From Heliopora coerulea (taxonomy: Eukaryota; Cnidaria; Anthozoa; Scleralcyonacea; Helioporidae), in assembly GCA_030142905.1 (NCBI GenBank), contig JASJOG010000043.1:370001-434000 (forward strand): DNA of 64,000 nucleotides, read 5' to 3'. The stretch's first letter is position 1. The number at the start of each line of letters is the position of its first letter. The notes under the pieces were generated by a model. It searched no databases, was not told the origin of the DNA, and saw only the letters and a program-made list of their open reading frames with translations. Below are positions 1-12,600 of the stretch, piece by piece. A program made the translations under genes and the position numbers.

Positions 1-2831
1 TAGTTTACAGAACAGTGGGACGCCTAGGTGATACTATATTGGGGAATTTTAATGGACCAATATCACAATAGCTGCTCTAGATAATCGAATAAACCACGTA
101 AGGTTTCCTTTTTAACATTTTATAATTATTCGCCGTAACATTACAACAACAAAATATAAACTAGTTAAAATCGAGAAATCATTCGCCGCGACTAAACAAG
201 ATAAAAGTGAGTTTCACTCAGACAAAGACAAGAAACAGATGTGTTCATAGTCTCGGAGATTAGAGACCTATCTCCGCCATCCCACATACCCTTAATTCCA
301 TTGCCAATGCAACCACTGCAGAACATGCCTAAAATATGTAATGACTAATATAAATGAAAGTATTGGCCCTCCTCCATAGATAGAGACATTTGGTCATAAC
401 AACAACTGTAACGAAGGCTCAAGAAAAATTTGGGTGCATAATTATCACTGAAAATAGACAAAATAAGACTGAATAACTCAATGTTTGACAGCTGAAACAA
501 GCCCAAAGCAGCATCAAAACAGGAACTTCAATGTCTTATTGTTTAAATTAAAATCAATGAATAACGTTTTTCTCGCGCCCAAGTGTCACAAGCAGGACTG
601 AATATCAATTATGTTAACTTCTGTCAATAGTCCTCCCATCGCACGAATGAACCAAGGTGTACGCAGAGACGACAAAAACACGATATTTTCTTATTTCTTG
701 AGAAGCACTCTTAGCAAAAATTCATTTTAATCAAACAAATCCCATTGTCATTGAAATGTTTTATGCAAAGGCCAGCCCAGCAAATGATATTTGTTCACAA
801 TGAGTCAATGTTTGGATTGACGATGAAACTATGGAAGTATTAGGATTTGTCTATGGCCTCAGTAGTTCGAAAATTTCATTTGATGCTGACTCGCGAATCA
901 TTCAGAAGTCAAAGTATAACCGGGAACAAAATGTCATCGACAGTTATACAAAATATTTTTAACTTAAAGGAAAACATAAGATGAACATTGAATATACAGC
1001 TTGACAACAACGAAAGCAATTCAAATTAATGATTAATTAACTGACATGTCGAAAATGTGTGGTTGTGAACGAACTATCTGAAGGCGAAATGTCACAGGAA
1101 GAAATATTGCGTACATCAGTTTTCTTTGTAATGTATTTGTGTGCAAGACGGAGTGTATTGTTTTTTGACCATTAAAGTTGAGGCACGTATCCGAATTCCC
1201 GAATATTTAAATTTTTTTATTGTCAACATGTGTTGTGAATGTAATCTTATACGGCGAAAATGTAGACACGACTACTGGCACTTTATCGGCCAAATGAATA
1301 TAAACAGAGCGACAAAAGAACTGCGAGAACAAATGCCATTTCAAAATCTTTTCTACGAAATAGTTTTTGTCCTTACATAAACTTGAGTCAAAAACATCGG
1401 ACCATATGAATAGCTTTCTGTTTCTTTTAGTTAAGTCGTTTTTGACATCGCTAAATTTAGAAAGGAAATTACTGGAGTCCAATGGCATATCCGACATAAT
1501 ATGAGTGTGTATACCTTTTTCTGTAATATAAACTTTGACATGCACAGAAATTACAGCCCATAAATGCCTTTTGAAATTTCTTTCGCTTTCATGAAATCGT
1601 TTAGAAAGGGTTGGCTAGGTAGCATGATTATCAATTTATTTAATCAGAGTTCAACCATTATGCCAAATAAGGGCCTCAAAGGATTTATGTAATTACGTTC
1701 GGAAACATTGCTGAACTGAGAAAGGACAAATATTATTACAAAACTAAGCATATTCTCAATTTCAAATCTATTTTTCACTCAAAGAAAGAACGAAACGAAA
1801 TAAATATCTATCCTGGGAGAAAATCACATTCGTCGATAGCCGAGTTTGAGATTTCGTTATTGTCAAACAGTTAAAATGCAAATCAATAGGGCTCAAATAT
1901 TCATTGTTTACTCAGCTAAATCTTGAATCTGCACGCTTACAAACAAACTGGAAAGAACATTTCAACAGACTAGTTTGCCTTCTCGTCTTTAAAAATGATA
2001 AAGAGGAGAATTTTTGAATTTTATGTCATAAAAAATCTTCTTGGGGACAATTCTTGTGCGATTTATTTCTCAAGGCCGAAGCGATGGCGCGTAGCCAGAT
2101 TTGCACTCGTGATTTTTAACTATCACGGTTTTAAAGATTTTATGCGTACTCTAAGCGTTTAGAAAAAAAATGACCTGTTCAATTTAAAAGAAAACTACTA
2201 TTTTTTGCTTGTTTGGGTGTATTTTCGAGGTATTTGAAGCGAAAATTCGTCAGATTTTGATGTTCGTTGATACCATAGCGGGACAAACAATGTGTCGTAA
2301 CGCAGAGTAACTGATCAAGAGATTCCATTGCATTCAACTTGGGTTCAAATTTCCATGTATTTTTGTCTCTTTTGGCAGTTTTAAAAACACCCGAAATTCC
2401 TTAAGTATGTAAAGTATATAAAATGGTAATAAAATCGGCGAAAGATTTCACTGTTCACTTAATATAGGACTACAGGAATCAAATTGCTTTCATGGGAATT
2501 CGAAAATAATTTGATTACAAATAAACCCAGATAACAAAACCACACTTTTCGGTAAAGACTGCTTATTCTTATCTTAGATGAAAAATTATTCCTTTTAACA
2601 GCCCAAGTATTAAACGCTTTAACATTGAAATTTACGGCCGAATCGCATCGAGAATTTTAAAATCGCATCAATTTTAAAACACAAGGGCAAACTACTTGTA
2701 ACAAGACGCGCTCAAGCGTAGCAAACATATTAGCGATGAGAAAAGTTGTCGTGGTAAAGAAATTCCTTGCTTGAGAAGCAGCCCAAAATAAACTATCCGT
2801 ATTATCCACTCTTTTTTTCTCTTAAATTTAC
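1..2831. other. Intron 2 (and possibly beyond) of the ARID5-like gene; no exon recognised
   Basis: This lies 3' of the second coding exon of the minus-strand ARID5-like gene. The family expects a following exon that completes the BAH-like domain. I looked for it on the minus strand and saw no convincing match. The sequence is AT-rich with only short scattered open frames, so it is most simply intron. The rest of the gene, including the ARID domain, would lie beyond the left edge. Confidence 0.5.
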
Positions 2832-3312
2832 CTTTCCATGAGAATTCTGTCTTCCACCAGGAGTAGCTTCGGGTCGGAAATATAGTCTTGCTGATGCAAG
2901 CTGATTACCGGTATTAGCATCATGCCAGACAAGTTGGAGTTCAGCAATGCAAATAGGTCTGTCTTTCGAATTTCGCACAAAGTAAAATTCTCCCAGCAAA
3001 TATTTCTTTGTTTGTCCATTGACTGTCAATTTGAAGCCCTTGTAAAAGGTGTACGAGCCGTGTTCTCCACAACTGGTGCCAACCCACTAAAAATTAAAAA
3101 TTTAAACATTGAAATTGACATTGGTAGTATCCTCGTGTAATGACATAAACGACATAGGGCTCCACGTAGGGCGATTATATTTAATAACAACGCCCCAAAA
3201 ATCCATCCGAACACGGCCAACACTCTTCACGTAATTTTACCATAAAAATTAGTTATTTTTCCAAGCGATACAAGCGAAAAATGAAAAGTACCTCGACTTC
3301 AGGCTCCGACAT
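2832..3312 (-). CDS. ARID5-like transcription factor, N-terminal BAH-like domain (partial, 5' exons only)
   Basis: Two coding exons on the minus strand. Exon 1 (3312-3292) encodes MSEPEVE and ends in a GT donor. Exon 2 (3086-2832, 255 nt) is bounded by TTAG and GTAAAT. Both junctions are phase 0. The joined product is 92 aa and contains WVGTSCGEHGSYTFYKGF, then LLGEFYFVRN, then PICIAELQLVW and LYFRPEATPGGRQNSHGK. This matches the start of vertebrate ARID5B in order and spacing (WVGSPCGLHGPYIFYKAF ... PICIAELQLLW ... LYFLPEDTPQGRNSDHG, from memory). ARID5 proteins are nuclear DNA-binding regulators that recruit chromatin modifiers such as PHF2. The ARID domain itself is not in the window. The gene points away from PIGN, 3.3 kb away. 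ARID5A versus ARID5B cannot be decided from this part, so I give no symbol. Confidence 0.88.
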
Positions 3313-3380
3313 TGCCTTCCTTGTTTGATAATCAACATCAATAAATCCCCGCACGATAAAAGATGACTACAGTTGTTTAA

Positions 3381-3405
3381 GATCACGTGATCTATTGTGA
3401 CGTCA
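3381..3405 (-). promoter_or_regulatory. E-box palindrome and consensus CRE upstream of the ARID5-like gene
   Basis: GATCACGTGATC (3381-3392) is a perfect 12-bp palindrome around the E-box CACGTG. TGACGTCA (3398-3405) is a perfect CREB/ATF site. They are 5 bp apart and lie 70-93 bp upstream of the ARID5-like start codon, where a core promoter would be expected. A further ACACGTGT lies about 35 bp beyond, at about 3439. That these are bound is inference from position and consensus. Confidence 0.5.
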
Positions 3406-4119
3406 CGTTTAGTATTGGAATTCAAAACACAAAAGACAACACGTGTAAATTTGGGATCTTTGCTTTGAAATCAACCAATCAAGTTGACGGTAAGTAAACA
3501 CGTTGCCAATATGAGTCCATTTTTTGAGGAATTTCACCGCGAATACCTCTACCATTTTAAGATGAGGTTTGTGAAGTTAAATGAAAAATCACTAGAAATG
3601 CCGGATGGTTATTTGTAACTAATTTCCGCCGATCAATCAGGATATAATTATGGTCTTTGATAACATAATGTGGATGTAAAGTGGCTGATGCCGTTTCAGA
3701 GATTTTAAGAGCTATTTCTCTTCCTAAATCACCGTTTGTCATTAAATCTCCTCTTTAAACGTCTATTACAAAAAGACGGGGAAAAAGCATCTGGCTGTAG
3801 TAATTCACTCGAGCAAATTAAGGTGGCCTTGATCCAAATTGATCTCAAGCGGATGTGGTCAAAATTCCACCCCATAAAACGAATTATATCGCTTCATATA
3901 CACCCTACCTGAGGAATTTTGTTTATCACATTCCTTTCGTGTACTCGCGTTTCTTGCTAACAATGTGCGTAGCTACTCCATTACTACCTCGTCCAGTTTC
4001 ACGGCTTACGTAAAAAATAATTGCAACAGCTTGCGTTGGGTTTGGTAAAAATAGATCAGATCATTGAAGTGTCAAGATGAGCTTGTAACTTAGTGGTTTT
4101 AGATTTTTTTATATTTATA

Positions 4120-4222
4120 TATAGTCTTTAATTTATTGTTGGAGGGCCACTTGTTCTTCAGTTGAATAACTGTTTGGTGTTACCCTCGTTAAATAAAGTT
4201 TATTTGATTTGATTTGAACCGC
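4120..4222 (+). repeat. Probable 3' tail of a non-LTR retrotransposon
   Basis: A segment ends in GTTAAATAAAGTTTATT followed by a short run of TTTGAT units. A terminal AATAAA-like stretch followed by a simple-repeat tail is typical of LINE (CR1/L2-like) 3' ends. No reverse transcriptase remains upstream, so it would be a 5'-truncated copy. The assignment rests on the tail form only. Confidence 0.35.
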
Positions 4223-5942
4223 GATGATATATCACAATATTTCTACATATTTCTTTCCTATAACCTAAATTTTTTGATTATTGAACTTGTATAATCAACG
4301 TCAAAATAAAACCTCTTCGTTATATCGAAACTCCTTTCAAACACAAATGCTGCGTTTTAACTGCGAAGACAATTATATATACAGGGCGAAGGTATTTAAT
4401 TGAGATTAAGCAAACGACATAGCGTTTACTACATCCTTTCCATCTTTCAAGCCTGTAAATTTTAAATCTAAAACGAAAGCAAAACAAGTTCTGAAGAGGA
4501 TAATCTCTGAGGCGATTTGACAAAGGACTATTTTTAACAACGACTTTCATATTTAATAAGACAAAGGATGAATTAAAAAGAGATGAGTGTAATATTGTGT
4601 TGGTGAATGCGAGAATAATTGTTACTTCGTCGTTCGAAGCATGCCTGGCATCGTATGGTGTAGTGCTGATTTTAGAGCCCAAAATTAGTCGCAGACGACT
4701 AATAGCATACCAAGTCGAGAGAAATTTTTATAGAAATGCTTTCAAAAATTTTAGACGTTTATGTTTTTCAGGGGGGACCAAAATGGGGTAATTCCTCCCC
4801 CCAACTGGTAAATATAAATAGTTATCCCAGAAAATTACGGCATCTTTTTCAAGAAAAATCATCTTTTTTTCTGAAGTATCGACGATATATAGGAATGGTA
4901 TTTAGGAGTCATTTTCGAGGTTCTACAATTTAAAAAGTCTTCCGGAAGGTCACTCAATGACAGCCCAGTCAACAGGAGGAATTTTTCTGAGTTTCGTTAT
5001 CTCCAGAAATTCCGGTTACGCACTTAATTGAAAATGGAACGTGAGTATTACGTCCCGGATGGGTTACAGTTTCAAATGTTTCTGCTATGGGGAGGGATTT
5101 CAAAACTTCGTGTATTCAGGGTCTGATGTCGGCCGTTAGTGCTGTACGCCATGGTTGAGTTAATCATTTATGGAGAACGTTGCCTGGAATACACCATCGG
5201 GGCTTTCATAGTTAAAATAGCTTGCCAAACTGCCGTTATACGAAGCGCAGGCTTTTTAGTATGAAAAAACATCGGCTTGCTCGCGTTTTCGCTATATTAT
5301 CTGAGCTCAAATGTGTAAAATTTTTACACGTAAATTTCGGTTTCATTTCCGTACGTATTACCGGGATTAAGATAAATGCACTGGTAGCCCTGTTGAATAA
5401 ACGTGTAGATTGAGACGCATAGCTGAAAATCCTACCACAAAGTAATTGCACCGAACAATAAAAACTTATCAGCGGGGAATATCTTGATGCGCGCTGAAAG
5501 TTAAAGTTGCTTTGTTAAACAGCTGGCGTTCCATAATTTCCCGTCAATGACAGTGGGGATTTGACTGCGGAAACAGAATAAAGGATGTCATTATTCGAGC
5601 TGAAATTGACTTCAGGGTACATTCGTCCATCAATGGGAGCAGGACATGAAACACTCAAAGGACATGTTCCCCCAATTTTTTGCGGAAGGGGAAACAGTCA
5701 ATTTCCTCTTCACCTCTTTTTGCCTGTTAAATTTTGAAGAATGCTTTCCAACAGAATGCCAAATAATGCTGGAGATTCCTTACTCGGTGAGTAGACTGGC
5801 GCATTGCTTAACCTTGTTCGTGTAGCCTTACAAATGTTGAGTGCTTAATACCACAGTGCTGAGAGCAAGATAGTTGAAAATTTCTCATGCATTTTGAAAG
5901 TTATACCCTCAGATTCCGTGAGGGGATTGGACCTAGACCTCT

Positions 5943-5997
5943 CATCTTTGATGACGAATGTCCGCAGAAACCGCTGCGAAACGTTGGACATTTGATG
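5943..5997 (+). repeat. Compact structured repeat element with hammerhead-like core
   Basis: The sequence folds as nested arms: CATC (5943-5946) with GATG (5994-5997), ATGTCC (5958-5963) with GGACAT (5986-5991), and GCAG (5964-5967) with CTGC (5974-5977). It contains TGACGA, then the GCAG/CTGC hairpin, then GAAACGTT. That order, (C)UGANGA - stem II - GAAAC - GU(H), is the core of a hammerhead ribozyme of the type found in Penelope-like elements and retrozymes. Here the first C is A, so activity is doubtful. Two related copies are at 14145 and 46167. Confidence 0.35.
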
Positions 5998-6645
5998 CGT
6001 AGGCTCGGGTTGGTAACTTAGACAAGCGGACTGGACAAGCGCGAGAAACTTTGACGTGGTTTACAGCCTAAACGCAAACGTTTGGCAGCGGTGTTATGTC
6101 TACACACCTTTGAAACACGATCAACTTAGATGAACGTCATTGCTTTATGGTGGCTGATCAACAACGATCACTAGCTACTATGATGGAGCACATACCCTGT
6201 GCGCCTGGTACCTAGATCCTCGTACGGTGGACAAACAGACTGACAGACGAACCGATTGCTCGGTTCCTACGGCGAAAATGCGCTGGTGGTAATAAGCATG
6301 GTTCAATATTTTCACCTTCGTGACAAGCTGGTTATTCACATCTTTTCAACGACTTTGGGTGTTCGTATTTGATGTTCTTAAGAACAGTGTGTATCCAAAA
6401 CGTGGATATACTAATTCTCGTCAATGACCACGTGAAGCCTTCAGGACACTGGCAGCCCAGGCTGGTGGTAAAATATTTTTGAGCGGGTTAAAAATTAGTA
6501 CTTTACTCATCAAAAAGTGATCATTACAACAGAAATTCATGAAAACAAACATAATAAACTCAGGTTGCGTTGTTATCCATTGTGATCTTTTGGATATCTG
6601 CCGGCCTTGCCTCCGACATTTGAGCCCACGATCATATTGTCCAAG

Positions 6646-9600
6646 ATGGCATCAACCACTTTAGTTGTAGTTGTTCTGGGAGTTTTTGTCCATATAATCT
6701 ATCTGTATTCCGTGTTTGACATTTATTTCACTTCACCGCTAGTTCATGGTATGACGCCTTGTAGATCATCCCATAAGGCGCCTGCTAAACGCCTTGTTCT
6801 ATTTGTGGCTGATGGTTTGAGGGCTGATAAACTTTTCGAACTGGATAACGGTAAGACAAGAGCGCCGTTCCTTCGTGATATAATACTGAATTCTGGTCGA
6901 TGGGGTGTATCTCACACACGTGTTCCTACTGAGTCAAGGCCAGGGCATGTGGCTGTAATCGCAGGATTTTACGAAGACGTCAGCGCCGTAGCAAAAGGTG
7001 TGGTAGAGTACGTTGATCAATTAATATTATTGATGTATGCAGTCGCTTAGCTGTTGTGGATCAGATCTGTAGGAAAACCAAACAACTTGCCTTTCAGGCT
7101 ATTTCATGAAATTTAATTTTGGTGTCCATCTATTTCTTGTTTACCGTTTTCTGGGCCTTTGTGTTGCTTCAATCCCAAGGTAACTTAAGCCGGTGGGGTA
7201 ACTACTCCCTGTAGGGTCAATATTCCATGTGGGACACCTGTGGTGTAGAGGAGGGCTCAATGTTTTTCAATGGAGAGTTACCTTAGAGTGACAGATTCAT
7301 GTGAAAGGGCTAATACCATATGGCATTGAAATCACTGTCAGCATTAGTACTTGACAGTATATCAGTATTAAGGTGAATAGAATGGATCCATTACATTACA
7401 AGTAGAAGTTTTAAGTGTGGTTAGTGAGCATTTGTGGTTAGTGGCCTGAAGGTTGCTCATGCTGGGCAAATAATCACCTGGATGGTTGACATAGCAACTT
7501 AACTGTGAGGTGGTGGCAGAGAGGTGTATATGGGAGTTTTATCATTGTTTCTGGCTCTGTGAAGGTGATTGATTAGTTATCTTGGTCACGAATGAGGAGA
7601 GTGGTGTCCAGTTTGATTATACCAAGCATCACAGGTTTGTCTGGGTTCTCCAATTTTGTTCTGTAGCAACATAAAGGAGAGGCCCATACTGGATTTCTAG
7701 AGAGATCAACTTTGTTAGCTGACAGGTTTATCCCATATAAGCAAATAAATAAATAGATAAGTAAGTAAATAAATAAATAGATAAACAGACAAATAAATAA
7801 CTTTCTTACTTGCTTATTTAATGCTTAATTATGTACTATACTTACTTTCTTACTTACTTTACTTAATACACATAATGGATGAAAAGAGCATAGCATTTTC
7901 TGTTACCTTATAGCTATTCTCATTAGGAAGAGCAGCAGTCCTACAAATATTTTTTACAAGTGAATTTGTTTTCAGAATCAAAAGTTGAGTGAAAGCCAGG
8001 ACTGATCCATCCCTTTACAAGTTTTATTATCTCCACAAGTCCAAATGTTCATGTTTCTTGCATGACATACTTTATAACAACTATTTTAAACAGTGAACAT
8101 ATTCTATAAATAAGAATTGTTCTATAAATGGGAAGTGTCTTTATCTAACTGTGAATAGTATACAATGATCAAAGAAAGTACTTTTGTGGTTTGTCAGCAA
8201 TTTATGATAATTAACCCTAAGCTAAAAAACATGTTCATGAATATTCTGCAGTATTAACTAACTCATTAAGAGGTGCACATCCCACTCTGCTGAATAAAAT
8301 TGTCCGGCATTAGCTAGAAGGAAACTCTAAAGTGGATCCTTGTCCCACAATGAGTCAGTTAAGCAGACAGTTAATTCATCAAGGGACACACATCTCACAC
8401 TACAGAATAAAATACCCTGGTATTAGTGAGAATGAAATTCTAAACTGCACCCTTGTCCTCATTGAGTCAAAAATAAGTCTACTACTTGAGATTACTATTT
8501 TTGTAACTCATAAAATTAGCTGCAAGTTTCCATTTAATTTCTTATCTGTTTAAATTAAATTTATGCTAAACTTAACTTACAATACAATTGGTGGCAAGTT
8601 TTTGTCCTGCCATACATAGAAACCTAGTTTTTATTTACCAATGTACTCTGTGAAAATACTAACAGTGCAGTTTCCAAAAATATCAATGTTTTCTCACTCG
8701 AAAAAAGATTTAAGGCATAAACAAACATTTGAAAGAATTACTAATGGCAGCAAGAGGTTGAAAAATTTTGTGGCAACGACAGGTCTCAGAAAATGTGTTT
8801 TGCAAATGACTAAATGGTTGCTGATTTTCCAAGGATTTAAATATTTAAATGTCACAATTTGCACAATTATTGGATTCTTGAAATTTTTTGAAACAACAGC
8901 GCTTTAAATTAAAGGGGATTCTAACATTAGTTAGGGGGAATAAGTTTTATGAAATAAACCAAAAACCTATGTATACCAGTTAATATAAGTTCTCAAACTA
9001 AACAAAAGTAAACAAATCAGGATTAATTACATATTTTATCAAAAACAATTATCCTGTGTTGACAACATGCACTGTTTATCTTCTTGAAAATTGTCTTAGC
9101 ATTGTAGGATTGGTGTTCTTTGGAGCCTACAATAACATATGCAATGAAATTCTGGTTAGAGCCCTAGAAATGCAAGTGTTATCCTTAGTTTTAGATATCA
9201 TGGTTACTGAGTCTTAAATAAGGCAGAAGCCAAACATGGAAATGTGAATAAAGAGAATATTCTTCACTTGGATAATTGGATTTTTGCACCCCCGCTAAAA
9301 AAAAGGCTTGGAAACAGCCAATTTGGTCATCTGTGTGATCATTAAGGTAAACAAGCTTAACAATCCTTCTTTGTGTCCCGACAACACAAAGAACATGCAG
9401 ATTACTTCTTTGAAACGTCGAACAAAGAATCATTTTTTCTTTCCGTCAGGAGCTGGTTTTTTAAGCGGAAATACGTGATTTGGAGAAATAATGACGTCTA
9501 ACGATTGTTCAGCAGATTTGGAGATCTTTTTATTAAATACTTGGTAAAAATATGGCCTAAAATGCTCGGAGTTACCAATTTTTCTTCTGGCCAAATGCTT

Positions 9601-12600
9601 CCAAGATACGTTTGACTGCTAAAAATAAAACTAAAATGACGTAATTTTTAAATTTTATCAATTCTGGCAAAGTCTGAACACGACTAACTGGCGACACGAT
9701 CTCTCTTTGTCAGGCTCGAACCATTGAAATAAACTTGAAAGGTTAAGAACGGAGGAAGATTAAACAAAGAGTTTTGGCTTCTTGGCACCACGGTGTGTTA
9801 CTAACCGCACTACAATTACCATTAACGATTTGGTTTTGGCGTAATTAAGAAGAGTAAAAATTTTTTCCAAGACGTTTTTCTAGATAAAGATTCGATGATA
9901 ATCGGTATCTTATGACTCCTTGCCGATTTCTAATGTTCTCCCGTGAAATATTTTTACAATGCATATCGTTATACAAAAATTGTGCTTGAGACAAGATTTT
10001 GTCTCCAGAGATGAAGATCATTTTCTCCAAAACTCAGTGATGAATCTCAAGGTTTATTTTATTGTAACTTTTTTTATAAAGTTTGATTGGAAACGGAACG
10101 TTTCGATTAAAATTTGACAGTGAATGACGCATTAACAAGTTCATTACCCAAGATATCGTTTCTTCGTTGTAAGCAGTTTTCACGTAAGGATAAGTTTGAG
10201 TTTGTTATAGTAGAAGGAACATGATAGACTTAATCTTAGCTGCTTTCATAATTCTAAAAAGACCCTACTCCGTGGTGGGCAAAGACCTTCTTTCAACTTT
10301 AAAACGCAGTGAGCACGAATGACATGTTGGATAAATTGTTCAGAGTAAACCCTTCTACAACTATCGTTTGCTTTCGACTGCATGTGCAATTACAAAATCA
10401 AACGACTAGCGAAGGCAACCCTTTAGTATGATAAATTTTTGACATTTTCGATGAAAGCTATGGACGATGCTGAGTAAGTTTACAAGCTATATTGGTTTAC
10501 AGCTGATAAGTACTGCTTTGTACCTAGGTATAGCAAAGTCTTTTATGAAAGAAGATTTGAAGAAGCAAACCTGAAGAAACAGCTAACTTTGACGATTATA
10601 ATGACATATTTAGGACTTGTTTTCGTTGTGCCTGCTACAGACAGTTTGTATGATTAATCTGGCTCTTGAATGGTACTTCAGTGGAGGTTTCTAACTAGTA
10701 TAACCGTACGTCTATCTGATATTTAGGTTGGAAAGAAAACCCTGTGGAGTTTGATTCTGTGTTTAATGAAAGTCGGCATACATGGTCATGGGGCAGCCCG
10801 GATATTTTGCCAATGTTTGCCAAAGGGGCAAGTGGTGGTCATGTGTGGACCGAGATGTACGACGCCAAGGAGGAAGACTTTGCTGGAGAAGATGCGTCAA
10901 AGTTAGATACGTGGGTGTTTGAAAAAGTTGAAGAGTTCTTGTTAAGCTCAAACGAAACAATCCAAGAAGAACTCAGATCTGATCAGAGTATTTTCTTTCT
11001 TCATCTTCTTGGTAAGGAGCCCGCTTTTTAGTATGACTACCAAGCGAAATGTCAAAATATACTGCTAAATAAGAGAAAGAAAACTGTCCTTTGCAGAATT
11101 GCAGAATTTATTCTCTAAAAAGCCTCCTCAAAAATCAACTCCCAGAAATTAAAATTTCCCACAAAAAGCAAAAGGTATAAGAGAAAAAAGTTAGGATGAA
11201 GCATTGTGCATTTTGACAAACTGAAAACTTATTTTGCTGTTAAATTGTTACCTAAAACGATATTTTCTATTCTACTTAACTTTCTCGGCCCTGCTTTTTG
11301 TAGGTTTTTTTTTTCTCCCTGTGAACTTGTAGCTTCTTTGATTAATACATCTTACATTTTAAAACCAAATAGTAAATTAAAACTGCTAAAATAATGGCGA
11401 GAGACCCTGGCATTTCGACGAATTCAGGTTTGAACTACAAGACTTGAGAAGACCAACATAGATCCTCAGACTGACAAACCAATATCTGAAGAGCACTTAC
11501 AGGACTCAAAAGTAGAAGATAAAGGTGTCAAAAGGCTATTCAAATTCAAAATAGCTGTTTCCGTTCGCTTTCATCCCGTTAAAGGGGAAACTCTTTATGG
11601 CATAAAACAATCTTTCCTTAATTTGGTAACATTAAGGAACTTATCACACAGCATTCAGTGTTCTATTTTGTTCTTATTTCTGGGAATAATTTTTCCTTAC
11701 TTCAAGGACTGGATACAAATGGCCATGCTCACCGACCTATATCTGAAGAGTACCTAAGGAATGTTAAAACTGTGGACAGTGGCATCAAGAAAATGTATGA
11801 ATTGTTTGAAAGGCACTTCGACTATGACAACAACACGGCTTACGTGCTTACATCGGACCACGGGATGACCAGCTGGGGATCCCACGGCGCGGGACATCCC
11901 CACGAAACGCTCACTCCCATAGTCGCTTGGGGGGCTGGGATCAAGAAATCAGAACAAGTGAAAGACGAAGAGTATAACGATGGATTGTCCAGCAAGTGGA
12001 ACTTGTCACGTGTCAAGCGGTGTGATGTATCCCAGGCAGACATCGCACCTTTAATGGCTTCCTTGATTGGTGAGTTGAGTTCCAAGAGGTGTCAGTTTGT
12101 TAATTTGTTTTTAACGTTATCCCTTCGCCAACTGAAAGGGTAGCTAGTGAAAATGGCAGACAAAGGACTAACATTGTGATCAAATGAGGACGAAGATCCT
12201 AGAGAATTGAGTGAGCTGGCTTTTAGACTAGGACCTGGGTGAACTGTATAGTTTGTAAAGGTAAAAATAAAGAGTCTTTATTTTTATATAGATATATATA
12301 TATTATTTATTTATATATTATACTGGATAACCCTATCAGCTACCTAAACTGTTCTCGTTAGAGGTCCAGTAAGGGCCACCCCTCATGGCTCCAGTGTTAC
12401 TACAGGAGGAAACCGGAGTACCAGTAGGAAACCTGCGATGCTTGGTAGAGTCAAACTGGATAACACTCTTCTCACACGTAACCAAGGTAACTTTGATCAG
12501 ACAACTGCATGGGGCCGGAGTCGAACCCTAGTCACAGTGGTGAGAGACACGTGCACTACCAATGTGCCCGTGTGTGTGGTGTGTTTTACACAAGAGCTTT

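Larger units (their letters stand above)
3406..6645. other. Intergenic region between the divergent ARID5-like and PIGN genes
   Basis: No gene is supported here; all open frames are short and lack family signatures. It holds a probable non-LTR retroelement tail (about 4120-4220) and a compact structured element at 5943-5997, both listed separately. The PIGN promoter should lie at its right end, but I see no clear TATA box there. Confidence 0.5.
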
